A DNA stretch of 64,000 nt, from positions 1 through 64,000 of the forward strand of contig JBAZPO010000001.1 in the NCBI GenBank assembly GCA_041648175.1, written 5' to 3'. Within the stretch, counting starts at the first letter, position 1; each line of letters begins with the position of its first letter. The position numbers and the translations under genes were made by a program. Of the stretch, positions 33,626-42,303 are shown in pieces. Source of the DNA: Desulfobaccales bacterium (GTDB taxonomy: Bacteria; Desulfobacterota; Desulfobaccia; Desulfobaccales; 0-14-0-80-60-11). The notes under the pieces are model-generated. The model had not been told where the DNA came from, did not search any database, and was given only the letters and a program-made list of their open reading frames with translations.

Positions 33626-34384
33626 CTATTCCTCTTCCCTCCCCAGGTAGGCCTCAACAACCCGGGGGTCCCGGCGGATGTCCTGGGGTATGCCCGCGGC
33701 GATGACCTGGCCGTGGTCCAGGACCACAATCCGGTGGCACAGGCCCATGACCAAAGTCATATCGTGTTCGATGACCAAAAGCGTTATGCCCCGGGAGCGC
33801 AGCTTCTCCATCAGGGCCATGAGGTCTTCGGTCTCCCGGGGATTGAGGCCAGCCGCGGGTTCGTCCATGAGCAGAAGCGCGGGCGCCTGGGCTAAGGCTC
33901 GGGCAATTTCCAGCCGCCGCTGATCGCCATAAGCCAGGGACTCGGCGGGTTCGTCTTCCTTGCCACCCAGGCCCACCAAATCCAAGAGATCCAGAGCTTG
34001 TTGCCGGTTTTCGGACTGAGCCCGCTTGACTTTAGATAAGGGCAAGAGGGCCATAAGGACTCCCACCTGCTGATGGAGATGAAAGCCCGTGAGAACGTTG
34101 TCCAGCACCGTCATACCCCCGAAAAGTTGGATATTCTGGAAGGTGCGGGCCAGACCCAATCCGGCCCGGCGGTAGGGGGGCAGACCCACCATATTCTTGC
34201 CGGATAACCGGACCACTCCGGAGCTAGGGGGCAAAAGCCCGCTGATGAGATTAAAACAGGTGGTCTTGCCAGCGCCGTTGGGGCCGATCAAGCCGACGAT
34301 CTCTCCTGCGGCCACCTCGAAAGAGACGTTGTGCACGGCCTGGACGCCGCCGAAGGCTTTACTGAGACCGTTGACTTCAAGCAT
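33626..34384 (-). CDS. livG: Branched-chain amino acid ABC transporter ATPase LivG
   Basis: 252 residues. Walker A GPNGAGKTT, signature ESLAYGDQRRLEIARAL (the Liv variant), Walker B LLLMDEPAAGLNP, and the C-terminal Liv extension VVEAYLGREEE. It is the ATPase that binds LivM or LivH. Separated from livF by 233 bases containing REP-like and purine repeats. Confidence 0.93.
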   Translation of the reverse strand: MLEVNGLSKAFGGVQAVHNVSFEVAAGEIVGLIGPNGAGKTTCFNLISGLLPPSSGVVRLSGKNMVGLPPYRRAGLGLARTFQNIQLFGGMTVLDNVLTGFHLHQQVGVLMALLPLSKVKRAQSENRQQALDLLDLVGLGGKEDEPAESLAYGDQRRLEIARALAQAPALLLMDEPAAGLNPRETEDLMALMEKLRSRGITLLVIEHDMTLVMGLCHRIVVLDHGQVIAAGIPQDIRRDPRVVEAYLGREEE

Positions 34385-34394
34385 AGTGAAGACC

Positions 34395-34617
34395 TGGGGG
34401 GAAAAGGCGAAAAGGCGAAGAGGCGAAAGAGGAAAAGTAAAGCGTTAATACCCCTGTATTTTTAACTATTGCCTTTTCCTGGATCATTTGTGGTGGTCCC
34501 TTGTGCCCTAAAAAATAGCCGCAGGTTTCGGCCGGCATCCGCACAGGCTGGAAAGCCTGTGCCACCGGTATTTTTCCCTTTTTCGCCTTTTGCCCTTCTC
34601 CCCTTTTCTCCCTTCTT
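34395..34617. repeat. livF-livG gap: purine runs and a REP variant
   Basis: The gap holds two low-complexity runs of the AAAAGGCGAAAAAGG kind (about 34392-34440, and the complementary form 34566-34616) and the palindrome CACAGGCTGGAAAGCCTGTG at 34542-34561. The same variant occurs at 59644-59663. No gene is visible. Confidence 0.75.
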
Positions 34618-35343
34618 TTATTCCCACACTTCTTTATAGCCCTTGCCCAAATAGGCCCGCTGCACTTCCGGGTCTTCCCTGAGTTCCGCGGCGGTGCCGT
34701 CCAGGATGATGCGGCCGGTCTCCAGGACATAGCCCCGGTCGGCCACCTTCAGGGCCGCCCGGGCATTCTGTTCCACCAGGAGGATGGTGGTGCCCGCGGC
34801 TTTGAGTTCCGCCAGGATCTCGTAGACCTGAGTAACCATCCGGGGAGCCAGCCCCATGGAAGGCTCGTCCAGCATGAGGAGCCGGGGACGGGCCATCAGA
34901 GCCCGACCGATGGCCAAGATCTGCTGCTCCCCGCCGCTCAAGGTGCCCGCGGCCTGGTGAGCCCGCTCCTTGAGGATAGGGAAACGCTGGCGCATTGCTT
35001 CCAGGTCCCGGCGCACCTCCCCTTTGTCCCGGCGGTGATAGGCCCCTAGTTCCAGGTTGGCGGTGACGCTCAGGGAGGTAAAGACCCGGCGTCCTTCCGG
35101 CACCAGGGCCAGGCCCAGGGTAACGATGCGCTCGGCGGGCATGCGGGTAAGGTCCTGGCCATCGAACTCCACCGTCCCTTTCCGGGGTGGCAACAACCCG
35201 GAGATGGCCCGCAGGGTGGTGGTCTTGCCGGCGCCGTTACCGCCGATGAGGGTTACCACCTCGCCGGCGCGCACGTGGAGAGAGATGCCCTTGAGCACGG
35301 GAACGCGGCCATAACCGGCCTGGAGGCTTTTTAAGGTCAGCAT
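34618..35343 (-). CDS. livF: Branched-chain amino acid ABC transporter ATPase LivF
   Basis: 241 residues. Walker A GGNGAGKTT, signature LSGGEQQILAIGRALM, Walker B LLMLDEPSMGLAP, and the Liv C-terminus RAYLGKGYKEVWE. Second ATPase of the amino acid importer, following livM by 83 bases containing a short dyad of TGGCCAGT repeats. Confidence 0.93.
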   Translation of the reverse strand: MLTLKSLQAGYGRVPVLKGISLHVRAGEVVTLIGGNGAGKTTTLRAISGLLPPRKGTVEFDGQDLTRMPAERIVTLGLALVPEGRRVFTSLSVTANLELGAYHRRDKGEVRRDLEAMRQRFPILKERAHQAAGTLSGGEQQILAIGRALMARPRLLMLDEPSMGLAPRMVTQVYEILAELKAAGTTILLVEQNARAALKVADRGYVLETGRIILDGTAAELREDPEVQRAYLGKGYKEVWE

Positions 35344-35426
35344 GTTCAGTGGTCAGTGGCCAGTTGCCGGTAGTCAGTTGGAAAAGAGCCACACTGGCAA
35401 CTGACTACTGGCCACTGGCAACTATC

Positions 35427-36299
35427 TCATCCTTCTTTCTTCAAAAACTTTAGGCTTAGCTTTCCCCGGCCCAGGATGCCCTCGGGACGCCAGATGAGCA
35501 AGACCACCAAGAGCCCCCCGTAAACCAGATCCTGATAGGCGTGGACCTCCCGCAGTAACTCCGGAAGAATCGTCAGGATCACCGCGCCCAGTACCGAGCC
35601 TAAAATGGACCCCATGCCTCCCAGCACCACCATGGTGAGGATGAGGATCGAGGTATGGAGGCCGAAGGTCTCGGGATTGATAAAGGTGATGTAGTGGGCG
35701 TACAACGACCCGGCCAACCCGGCCAAGGCCGCAGCCAGGGTAAAAATAAAGACCTTATAGGCCGGGGTATTGATCCCCATAACCTGGGCGGTGATTTCAT
35801 GGTCCCTAATGGCCCTAAGCGCCCGGCCATGATAGGAATCCACCAGGCGGTAGGTGGCAATGAGAACCAGAATGACGGTGACGATCACCAGAACCAGGTA
35901 AAGCCAGGGCTGCCTAAAACTCAGTCCGAAAAAGCTGGGTGGAGGAATCCCCGGTAAGCCGTCCGGGCCGCCGGTAATTCCCAGGTTAAGAAAGATCAGG
36001 TCCACAATGACCCCGAACCCCAGGGTGACGATGGCCAGATAATCCTCCTTGAGTCTGAGAGTGGGCAATCCCAGGGCCAGCCCACACACCCCGGCTACCA
36101 GCATTGCGGCCAAAGCCGCGGCGGCAAACGGGAAGTGCCAGTTCAATGATACCAAAGCCGAAGCATATGCTCCGATGCCATAGAAGGCCGCATGGCCCAA
36201 GGAAACCTGGCCGGCATAACCGATGATCAGGTTAATGCTGACCGTCAAGATAATGTAGATGCCGGCGATAATGGCCAGATGCAGCACATACGCGGTCAT
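35427..36299 (-). CDS. livM: Branched-chain amino acid ABC transporter permease LivM
   Basis: 290 residues, about nine membrane helices, with the LivM motifs GYAGQVSLGHAAFYGIGAY, LRLKEDYLAIVTLGFG and the transmission loop IRDHEITAQVMGIN. The frame is open upstream into livH in a different frame, but ATG 36299 is one base after the livH stop and has a GGGGGG ribosome site. Confidence 0.92.
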   Translation of the reverse strand: MTAYVLHLAIIAGIYIILTVSINLIIGYAGQVSLGHAAFYGIGAYASALVSLNWHFPFAAAALAAMLVAGVCGLALGLPTLRLKEDYLAIVTLGFGVIVDLIFLNLGITGGPDGLPGIPPPSFFGLSFRQPWLYLVLVIVTVILVLIATYRLVDSYHGRALRAIRDHEITAQVMGINTPAYKVFIFTLAAALAGLAGSLYAHYITFINPETFGLHTSILILTMVVLGGMGSILGSVLGAVILTILPELLREVHAYQDLVYGGLLVVLLIWRPEGILGRGKLSLKFLKKEG

Positions 36300-36300
36300 C

Positions 36301-37164
36301 TCAGTCCCCCCGACCTCGCAATATCCCCTGGGGCCGGAGCAGGAGCACCAGGATGAGGATGGCAAAAGCGATGGCATCCTTGAAACCCGAGGAGATATAG
36401 GCCGCGCCCAGGCTCTCGGCCACTCCCAGCAGCAAGCCCCCCAGAATGGCCCCCGGAATATTGCCCACTCCCCCCAGGATGGCAGCGCTGAAGGCCTTGA
36501 GGCCGGGCAGGAGCCCCATGCGGGGATAAGTGGCATTGTAATAGATGGCCATCATGATGCCCGCAGCGCCGCTTAAGGCGGAGCCCAACAGAAAAGTCAG
36601 GGAGACCATGCGATCCACGTTGATGCCCATAAGCCGGGCCGTGTCCCTATCCAGAGCGCAGGCCACGATGGCCTTGCCGTAAGTGGTGTAACGTACGAAG
36701 ACAATTAGCAGCACCATGAAGGCCAGGGCTGCGGCCAGGATGGCTATTTGCAGGGTGGATACCGGCAACCCGGCGATTTTGATGGTGCTAAAGGCAAATT
36801 GGATGGGAAAAGGCCGGTCATTGGGACCGAACAATAGCAGGGCCAGACTCTGGAGAAAAATGGAAGCGCCGATGGCACTGATGAGGGGCACCAGGGGATG
36901 GTAGCCCCGTAAAGGTCGAAATGCCACTCTCTCCAACACCACGCCCAGAAGTGCAGCCGCCCCCATTCCCAAGGCAAAGGCCAGGAAAAAATTGACTTCG
37001 CCTGTCGCCAGGAGCAGCACCGTTACAAAGGCGCCGCACATGTAGATTTCACCTTGGGCAAAATTGATCAAACCCAAAATACCATAGATCATGGTATAGC
37101 CCAGGGCGATGAGGGCATAGACGCTGCCGGTGGTCAAGCCGTTGATCAATTGTTGGAAGAACAT
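36301..37164 (-). CDS. livH: Branched-chain amino acid ABC transporter permease LivH
   Basis: 287 residues from ATG 37164 (a TTG ten codons upstream is also possible). Membrane helices and the motifs TGSVYALIALGYTMIYGILGLINFAQGE, quoted here only in part for position 12-40, and ALDRDTARLMGINVDRMV mark LivH. First gene of livHMFG in transcription order. No binding-protein gene (livK) is in the window, so the ligand class (branched-chain amino acids, or other amides and aromatic acids) is inferred. Confidence 0.92.
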   Translation of the reverse strand: MFFQQLINGLTTGSVYALIALGYTMIYGILGLINFAQGEIYMCGAFVTVLLLATGEVNFFLAFALGMGAAALLGVVLERVAFRPLRGYHPLVPLISAIGASIFLQSLALLLFGPNDRPFPIQFAFSTIKIAGLPVSTLQIAILAAALAFMVLLIVFVRYTTYGKAIVACALDRDTARLMGINVDRMVSLTFLLGSALSGAAGIMMAIYYNATYPRMGLLPGLKAFSAAILGGVGNIPGAILGGLLLGVAESLGAAYISSGFKDAIAFAILILVLLLRPQGILRGRGD

Positions 37165-37333
37165 CAGATTGTAGTAAAAACCCTTTAGAATCAATCTCGT
37201 TCTGCGCCGTCAGGCGATCCGCCTCACCATATCATCTTTGGACCGGAGTCGACAAGGCCGTTGTGTTTTTAAGGAAAGGGGCGAGTCAAAATGGATAGGC
37301 ATGATCACGCCATGCATCCGGCACGGCATAAAA

Positions 37334-37355
37334 AAGGCGGCCCGAAGGCCGCCTT
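37334..37355 (-). terminator. Rho-independent terminator after the outer-membrane protein gene
   Basis: Minus-strand stem AAGGCGGCC with its complement, 4-base loop TTCG, followed by a T-rich run (37330-37335). It closes the transcript of the gene at 37379-38077, 24 bases after its stop, and separates it from livH. Confidence 0.88.
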
Positions 37356-37378
37356 ATAGGCAGTAATGATGTATAGGG

Positions 37379-38077
37379 TTAGAAGTGATAGTTGGCCCGA
37401 ACCAAAAAAGTGTGCATATAGAGCGGAGCCTTGATCGTCACATTGCCTGCATCCCAAGAGGGCTCGAGATAGCGGAAACGGTAGGCGGTGTCGACGGAAA
37501 CTTGCTTAAAGCACATCCACCGGATACCAGCTTCCGCTACCAGGGCGATATTCGTGGACGTAGCACTGGAAAAACCCGAGGTATCGCCATCAAGGGTAGT
37601 CCACACAACGGCAGGACCTACGCCAACATAAGGATTCACCCGGCCCGTCGGAATCTCGGAATCGGGCAAGAAGCCGTAATGGGCCATGAGCATCCACGTC
37701 CAAGCCAAAGCAGAAGCTTCGATCTGGCTGCCGCCGGGTGCGAAGGCACCTATACCGCTTGCATCGCGGCCTGTAGCCATTTGCAGCTTGTTGTAGGTGA
37801 TGTCCGTGAGGAGAGTGAAGTACTTCATCCAATCGGGCCAGGCATAAGCGCCAAAGCCGGCATTGACAAAGTCATAGCCGATGGTAGCCCCACCGATCAC
37901 CGTGGGATGGAAGGCAGTGCCCCCAGTGTCAAAACCATTCACTGTGATATTTGAGTTTGCTGGGAAATTAGCCCCGAGTTCCGCGCCGACCCACATGGCA
38001 GACTGCGCTACTCCTGCCATTGCCAGCAGGGCAGCCAACAGCACTGCCACACCCACTACACAAGTTCTTTTCTTCAT
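37379..38077 (-). CDS. Outer-membrane beta-barrel protein, function unknown
   Basis: 232 residues from ATG 38077, which has an AGGGGGGAT ribosome site; the longer frame is rejected. A signal peptide (about 1-27, cleavage near AQSA) is followed by alternating hydrophobic strands, GAELGANFPANSN, NPYVGVGPAVVW, and a C-terminal aromatic end RANYHF typical of barrels inserted by BamA. Size fits an eight-stranded OmpA/OmpW-like barrel. It has its own promoter and terminator, so it is monocistronic and likely abundant. Confidence 0.75.
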   Translation of the reverse strand: MKKRTCVVGVAVLLAALLAMAGVAQSAMWVGAELGANFPANSNITVNGFDTGGTAFHPTVIGGATIGYDFVNAGFGAYAWPDWMKYFTLLTDITYNKLQMATGRDASGIGAFAPGGSQIEASALAWTWMLMAHYGFLPDSEIPTGRVNPYVGVGPAVVWTTLDGDTSGFSSATSTNIALVAEAGIRWMCFKQVSVDTAYRFRYLEPSWDAGNVTIKAPLYMHTFLVRANYHF

Positions 38078-38204
38078 GCTTAATCCCCCCCTAATTTTTT
38101 TTACCACGGTTAGCGATCTTGAATCGGCCGAAGTTATTTTACCCTATGCCCCTCCTTCCACTCCTATTCAAGACCCCTTCTTCTCCCCCAATGAGGGCGA
38201 CTCC

Positions 38205-38234
38205 ATTATAAGTTGCAAGAAAATTCTTTGTCAA
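38205..38234 (-). promoter_or_regulatory. Promoter of the outer-membrane protein gene
   Basis: Minus strand: perfect TTGACA (38234-38229), 18-base spacer, perfect TATAAT (38210-38205). Predicted transcription start near 38198 gives a leader of about 120 bases before ATG 38077. Two consensus hexamers suggest strong expression. Confidence 0.8.
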
Positions 38235-38269
38235 GGAGAAAATCTTGACAATCGTAGAAAAATTCTTCT

Positions 38270-39130
38270 TTAAACGAGCAGGCTGATCCAGGTGGCCAGT
38301 CCCAACCCGATTCCTACCAATCCGTTGAGAGTAAAGAACGCCGGCGGCAACCTTAGCGGCTCTCGAAGGCTCAACATTAGGTGTTGGACCAGGAGGATTA
38401 CGGCGCTCACCACCACAGCCCCCGTATAGATGGGACTCAAGCCGGCCAGCCGACCGGTGAGGGCAAAGCCCAGGGCCGCCAGCAGGTGGCAGAGAGCTGC
38501 CAGGCGTCGGGCCCAGGTTTGCCCCACCCGGGCCGGCAATGAAAACAGCCCCACCCGCCGGTCAAAGTCCTCGTCTTGCAAGGCATAAAGGATATCGAAT
38601 CCCGCCACCCAAAAGAGCACCGCGCCGGCGAGAACCAGTACTGCCAAACTTGGATCAGCCCGGACTGCCAGCCAGCCTCCCACCGGAGCCAGGCCCAGGC
38701 TCAGTCCGAGCACCAGATGGGACGCGGCGGTATACCTTTTGGTGTAAGAATATCCCAGGATCACCAGGAGAGCCACGGGCGACAAGGCGAAACAGACCCG
38801 GTTGAGTTGGGCCGCGGCCCCCATGAAAATGACCGCGCTCACCACGATGAACAGGATGGTGGCCCGCCGGCTGATCTTGCCCGCGGGCAGAGCCCGGTCG
38901 GCAGTGCGGGGATTGGCGGCGTCGAACCGGGCATCCGCCAGGCGATTGAACGCCATGGCCGCGCTCCGGGCTGCCACCATGGCGGCCAGGATATAGAAAA
39001 TGGTCCGGCCATCAGGCAAACCCCTCGCCGCCAGGATGGCCCCCATGAAGGCGAAGGGTAGGGCCAGAACGCTGTGGCCGATCTTGATCATTTCCAGAAG
39101 TTCGGAAATATTACGTAATAACCGCACCAT
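38270..39130 (-). CDS. UbiA-type prenyltransferase (menaquinone, MqnP role)
   Basis: 286 residues, about eight membrane helices, with both prenyl-diphosphate motifs: NRLADARFDAANP (N-x3-D-x3-D) and DEDFDRRVGLFSLP. A GTG seven codons upstream also opens the frame, but GAGAAGAG precedes ATG 39130. In a futalosine-pathway operon it should prenylate the naphthoate (or its decarboxylated form), the MqnP role, rather than 4-hydroxybenzoate. Last gene of the operon. Confidence 0.85.
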   Translation of the reverse strand: MVRLLRNISELLEMIKIGHSVLALPFAFMGAILAARGLPDGRTIFYILAAMVAARSAAMAFNRLADARFDAANPRTADRALPAGKISRRATILFIVVSAVIFMGAAAQLNRVCFALSPVALLVILGYSYTKRYTAASHLVLGLSLGLAPVGGWLAVRADPSLAVLVLAGAVLFWVAGFDILYALQDEDFDRRVGLFSLPARVGQTWARRLAALCHLLAALGFALTGRLAGLSPIYTGAVVVSAVILLVQHLMLSLREPLRLPPAFFTLNGLVGIGLGLATWISLLV

Positions 39131-39172
39131 GACGTACTCTTCTCTATTCACTAACCCCTAACCCCTGGCCCT

Positions 39173-39733
39173 TCAACCCTCTCCCCAGCGACGGGTCAAC
39201 TGGTGCGGGAGCCCCAGGTGATCCAGGATGCGCCCAGCAAACTGGCGAGCCAGGTCCGTAAGGTCTTGCGGACGATGATAAAACCCGGGGCAAGCCGGGA
39301 AGATGGTGGCCCCTGCCTCAGCCGCCCGGGTCAGATTCTTCAGGTGGATGAGACTCAAAGGCGTCTCCCGTACCACCAGAATCAGGGGTCGCCGCTCTTT
39401 TAGGAAAACCTCACCGGCCCGGTGAATCAAGTTGCGTCCCACTCCCTGGGCGATGGCCCCCAACGACCCCATGGAGCAAGGGATCACCACCATGGCCCGG
39501 GACCGGAACGAGCCGCTGGCCAACCCCGAAGTAAAGTCGTCCACACGGTGCCACGTGGCCCCGGGCGCCAGGTCAGTCGGGCTCATCCCCAATTCCAGGT
39601 TCAATACCTGCTCCCCGGCCCCGGAAATCACCGCGTGCAGTTCCAGGTCCGAGCGGGTAGCGAAATAGGCCAAAAGCTCCCTGGCATAGATCATACCGGA
39701 CGCTCCGGTGATGGCGATGACGTAGCGATTCAT
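39173..39733 (-). CDS. ubiX: Flavin prenyltransferase UbiX
   Basis: 186 residues. Makes the prenylated FMN needed by UbiD. Seen: ITGASGMIYARELL (FMN site), VIPCSMGSLGAIAQG, and RPLILVVRETPLSLIHLKNL. Next to ubiD and in the menaquinone cluster, so it serves the late decarboxylation step there. Confidence 0.93.
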   Translation of the reverse strand: MNRYVIAITGASGMIYARELLAYFATRSDLELHAVISGAGEQVLNLELGMSPTDLAPGATWHRVDDFTSGLASGSFRSRAMVVIPCSMGSLGAIAQGVGRNLIHRAGEVFLKERRPLILVVRETPLSLIHLKNLTRAAEAGATIFPACPGFYHRPQDLTDLARQFAGRILDHLGLPHQLTRRWGEG

Positions 39734-39779
39734 CTTGCGCCTTTCCGCCTTGGCGTCTTTGCGTGAGATATTTTCATCC

Positions 39780-41225
39780 TCAGGTTAAGCCCAGTTTGGG
39801 CCACAGTTCGTCCACCCGGCGCTTGACCTCCGGGTCCATGTGGATCACCTTGGGCCAAGGCCGGGTAAAGCCTTCTTCGGGCCATTTCCGCGTGGCGTCG
39901 ATCCCCATCTTGGAGCCGTAGCGGGGCAGTGGCGAAGCATGGTCCAACGCATCCACCGGACCATCAGCGAACACCACGTCCCGCCGCGGGTCCACGTTGT
40001 TCCCCAGCCGCCACAGCACCTGGGACAGGTCTTGCACGTCTATTTCCTTATCGAACACCACGATAATTTTCGTGAACATCATCTGCCCCATTCCCCAGAT
40101 GGCGTGGATCACCTTGCGGGCGTGGCCGGGATAGCGCTTGTCTATCGAAATAAAGGCCAGGTTGTGAAAAACTCCCTCCACCGGCAGGTTCATGTCCACC
40201 ATCTCCGGTAGGGTCTTCTGCATCAGCGGGAAGAAAATACGTTCCGTGGCCTTGGCCATGAAGCAGTCTTCCATGGGCGGGCGGCCCACGATGGTGGCGG
40301 GATAAATGGGGTTCCGTCTCTGAGTGATGGCGGTGAGGTGGAACACCGGATAGTCGTCCGCCAGGGAGTAGTAGCCGGTATGGTCGCCAAACGGGCCTTC
40401 CACCCGCCGCTCTCCCGGTTCCACGTACCCTTCCAGGACGACCTGAGATTCCGCCGGCACCGACAAGGGCTGGGTCACGCACGGCACCATTTCCACGGGC
40501 TCCCCCCGCAAAAACCCGGCAAAGAGAATCTCATCAATATCTTCGGGCAAAGGCGCGGTGGCCGCATAAGTCACCGCGGGGTCGGGCCCGATGGCAACCG
40601 CCACCGGCAAAACCTCGCCTTTGGCCTCCGCCAACCGGTAATGCTGCGCCCCGCCCTTATGGGCATGCCAGTGCATACCGGTGGTCAGGGCGTCATAGAC
40701 CTGGAGGCGGTACATCCCCACGTTGCGCCGCCCGGTCTCCGGGTGGTGCGTAAAGACAACCGGGAGTGTGATAAATGGGCCGCCGTCCTCGGGCCAACAG
40801 GTCAAAACCGGTATCTTGGTCAGGTCCGCGTCCTCGCCTCGCAGAACAACTTCCTGGCACGGGGCCTTGCTGACCTCCTTGGGGAACATTCGGCCCAGCC
40901 GCGCCAGCTTGGGAATCAGTTTGAGCTTCTTCATCAAGGTGTTAGCTTCCGCCTCCATGAAGCTCAAAAGGTCCGCTGAAATGTCATTCAGAGACTCCAC
41001 CTCCAACGCCAGACACATGCGTCGCATGGACCCGAAGGCGTTCATCAGCACCGGCATTCCGTAACCCTGCACCGCTTCGAACAACAGGGCCGGCCCCCCT
41101 TGCTTGCTCACCCGGTCGGTGATCTCGGTGATCTCCAAATACGGGCTCACCGGCTCCTTGATGCGCACTAACTCACCGGCCTTCTCCAACCGGGCAATGA
41201 AATCCTGCAAATTCCGATAACCCAT
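39780..41225 (-). CDS. ubiD: UbiD family decarboxylase (menaquinone)
   Basis: 481 residues with UbiD hallmarks: the GMYRLQVYDALTTGMHWHAHKG region that binds metal and prenyl-FMN, the catalytic E-x-D type segment around RVEGPFGDHTGYY, and VGRPPMEDCFMAKATERIFFP. In futalosine-pathway genomes a UbiD-like decarboxylase (named MqnL in the literature) acts on the naphthoate product. The adjacent ubiX and mqn genes support that over a ubiquinone role. Confidence 0.9.
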   Translation of the reverse strand: MGYRNLQDFIARLEKAGELVRIKEPVSPYLEITEITDRVSKQGGPALLFEAVQGYGMPVLMNAFGSMRRMCLALEVESLNDISADLLSFMEAEANTLMKKLKLIPKLARLGRMFPKEVSKAPCQEVVLRGEDADLTKIPVLTCWPEDGGPFITLPVVFTHHPETGRRNVGMYRLQVYDALTTGMHWHAHKGGAQHYRLAEAKGEVLPVAVAIGPDPAVTYAATAPLPEDIDEILFAGFLRGEPVEMVPCVTQPLSVPAESQVVLEGYVEPGERRVEGPFGDHTGYYSLADDYPVFHLTAITQRRNPIYPATIVGRPPMEDCFMAKATERIFFPLMQKTLPEMVDMNLPVEGVFHNLAFISIDKRYPGHARKVIHAIWGMGQMMFTKIIVVFDKEIDVQDLSQVLWRLGNNVDPRRDVVFADGPVDALDHASPLPRYGSKMGIDATRKWPEEGFTRPWPKVIHMDPEVKRRVDELWPKLGLT

Positions 41226-41318
41226 GGATTCCCCTTCGGGTCTAGCTGTCAGCTTTCAGCAGCAACACATAGGGCGGCCGATGGCCGTCTAAACGGCGTG
41301 CACGGCACGCCCTATGAA

Positions 41319-42152
41319 TTATTGCTCATTGCGAAAGTATTCCAACTGCGGTTCCTCAGCCAGTTCACCCAAGTTATACAAATAATGGAAAAATGTCGCC
41401 AGGCCTTCTTCATGTTCCGGGCTCAGGAAAAAATTGAGTTGACGAAAATAGGCCAGAACTTTGACCGGGCTCATGCCGAAGGGAGCCGCGGCGATGCGGC
41501 TCAACTCCGTCAAAGACCCCAGGCCCCAATCTCGGGACCGTAGCAAGAGCCGATGCAGGGCCGCGGTGGCCGCGGGCTGAGTCCCGGCAAAGTCCCGGCG
41601 CACGGCCCAGACCCCAAACACGAAGGGCAGGCCGGTAAGCTCTTGCCAGGCCTCCCCCAGGTCCAGCTCAAACGGCATGACGCCGGCAGCTTTCAGCGCC
41701 AAGGCCTCATCGCCGATGGCCATAACCGCAGCGCATTCCTCCCGGGAAGCATCGGCCAATTGACCAGTCTGGTAGCGCGGCTGCACCTTAAAGAGCTTGG
41801 CCATCAGGACCTTGACCAACGCCGCGCCGCTGGCCGACGCCGCGCTGACCCGAATAAGACGCGCGTCCAGGCGGTTAAACGGCACCCGGCTAAACAGCAG
41901 CACGCTGCCCACCGCCCCTTTAGAACTGATGGACAAATCCGGAAGCAACAAATAATCCTTAAAAGCGCGGCCGTACTCCATGGCGGAGATGGAGCCCAGG
42001 TCCACTTCGCCTCGGCGCATCAACGCGTTCAGCTCCGCCGGGGTGCCCCGCACCAAATGGAAGCCGTTTTCGCCAAACAGATGCTCCATGGCAAAATAGA
42101 TGGGGAGCACGTTCAGATACGCAATGCGCCCCAAACGAGCCTTGGCCGTCAT
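41319..42152 (-). CDS. mqnA: Chorismate dehydratase MqnA
   Basis: 277 residues with the periplasmic-binding-protein-like fold used by MqnA: RIAYLNVLPIYFAME, GTPAELNALMRRGEVDLGSISAMEYG, LLPDLSISSKGAVGSVLLFSR. It removes water from chorismate to give 3-enolpyruvylbenzoate, the first committed step. The related MqnD is not present; motifs here (SISS, GAVGSVLLF) fit MqnA. Confidence 0.9.
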   Translation of the reverse strand: MTAKARLGRIAYLNVLPIYFAMEHLFGENGFHLVRGTPAELNALMRRGEVDLGSISAMEYGRAFKDYLLLPDLSISSKGAVGSVLLFSRVPFNRLDARLIRVSAASASGAALVKVLMAKLFKVQPRYQTGQLADASREECAAVMAIGDEALALKAAGVMPFELDLGEAWQELTGLPFVFGVWAVRRDFAGTQPAATAALHRLLLRSRDWGLGSLTELSRIAAAPFGMSPVKVLAYFRQLNFFLSPEHEEGLATFFHYLYNLGELAEEPQLEYFRNEQ

Positions 42153-42303
42153 GTTGGTATCTCCCTAATAGTTGGTTCTGGTTGGCGGCCAGGGACGGCC
42201 GCCCCACCGTCTAACTTGTTTTTGGCGGGGCGGGGCTCCGTGCCGGCCATTTCGTAGTTTGTGTCCGTTCTGAAACCTGAAACCTGACACCTGACACCTT
42301 TCA

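Noticed and set aside
38270..41225. Ubiquinone synthesis (UbiA-UbiX-UbiD)
   Set aside because: The genes sit at the end of a futalosine-pathway operon, so menaquinone roles (MqnP, MqnL-type) are more likely; no other ubi genes are present.
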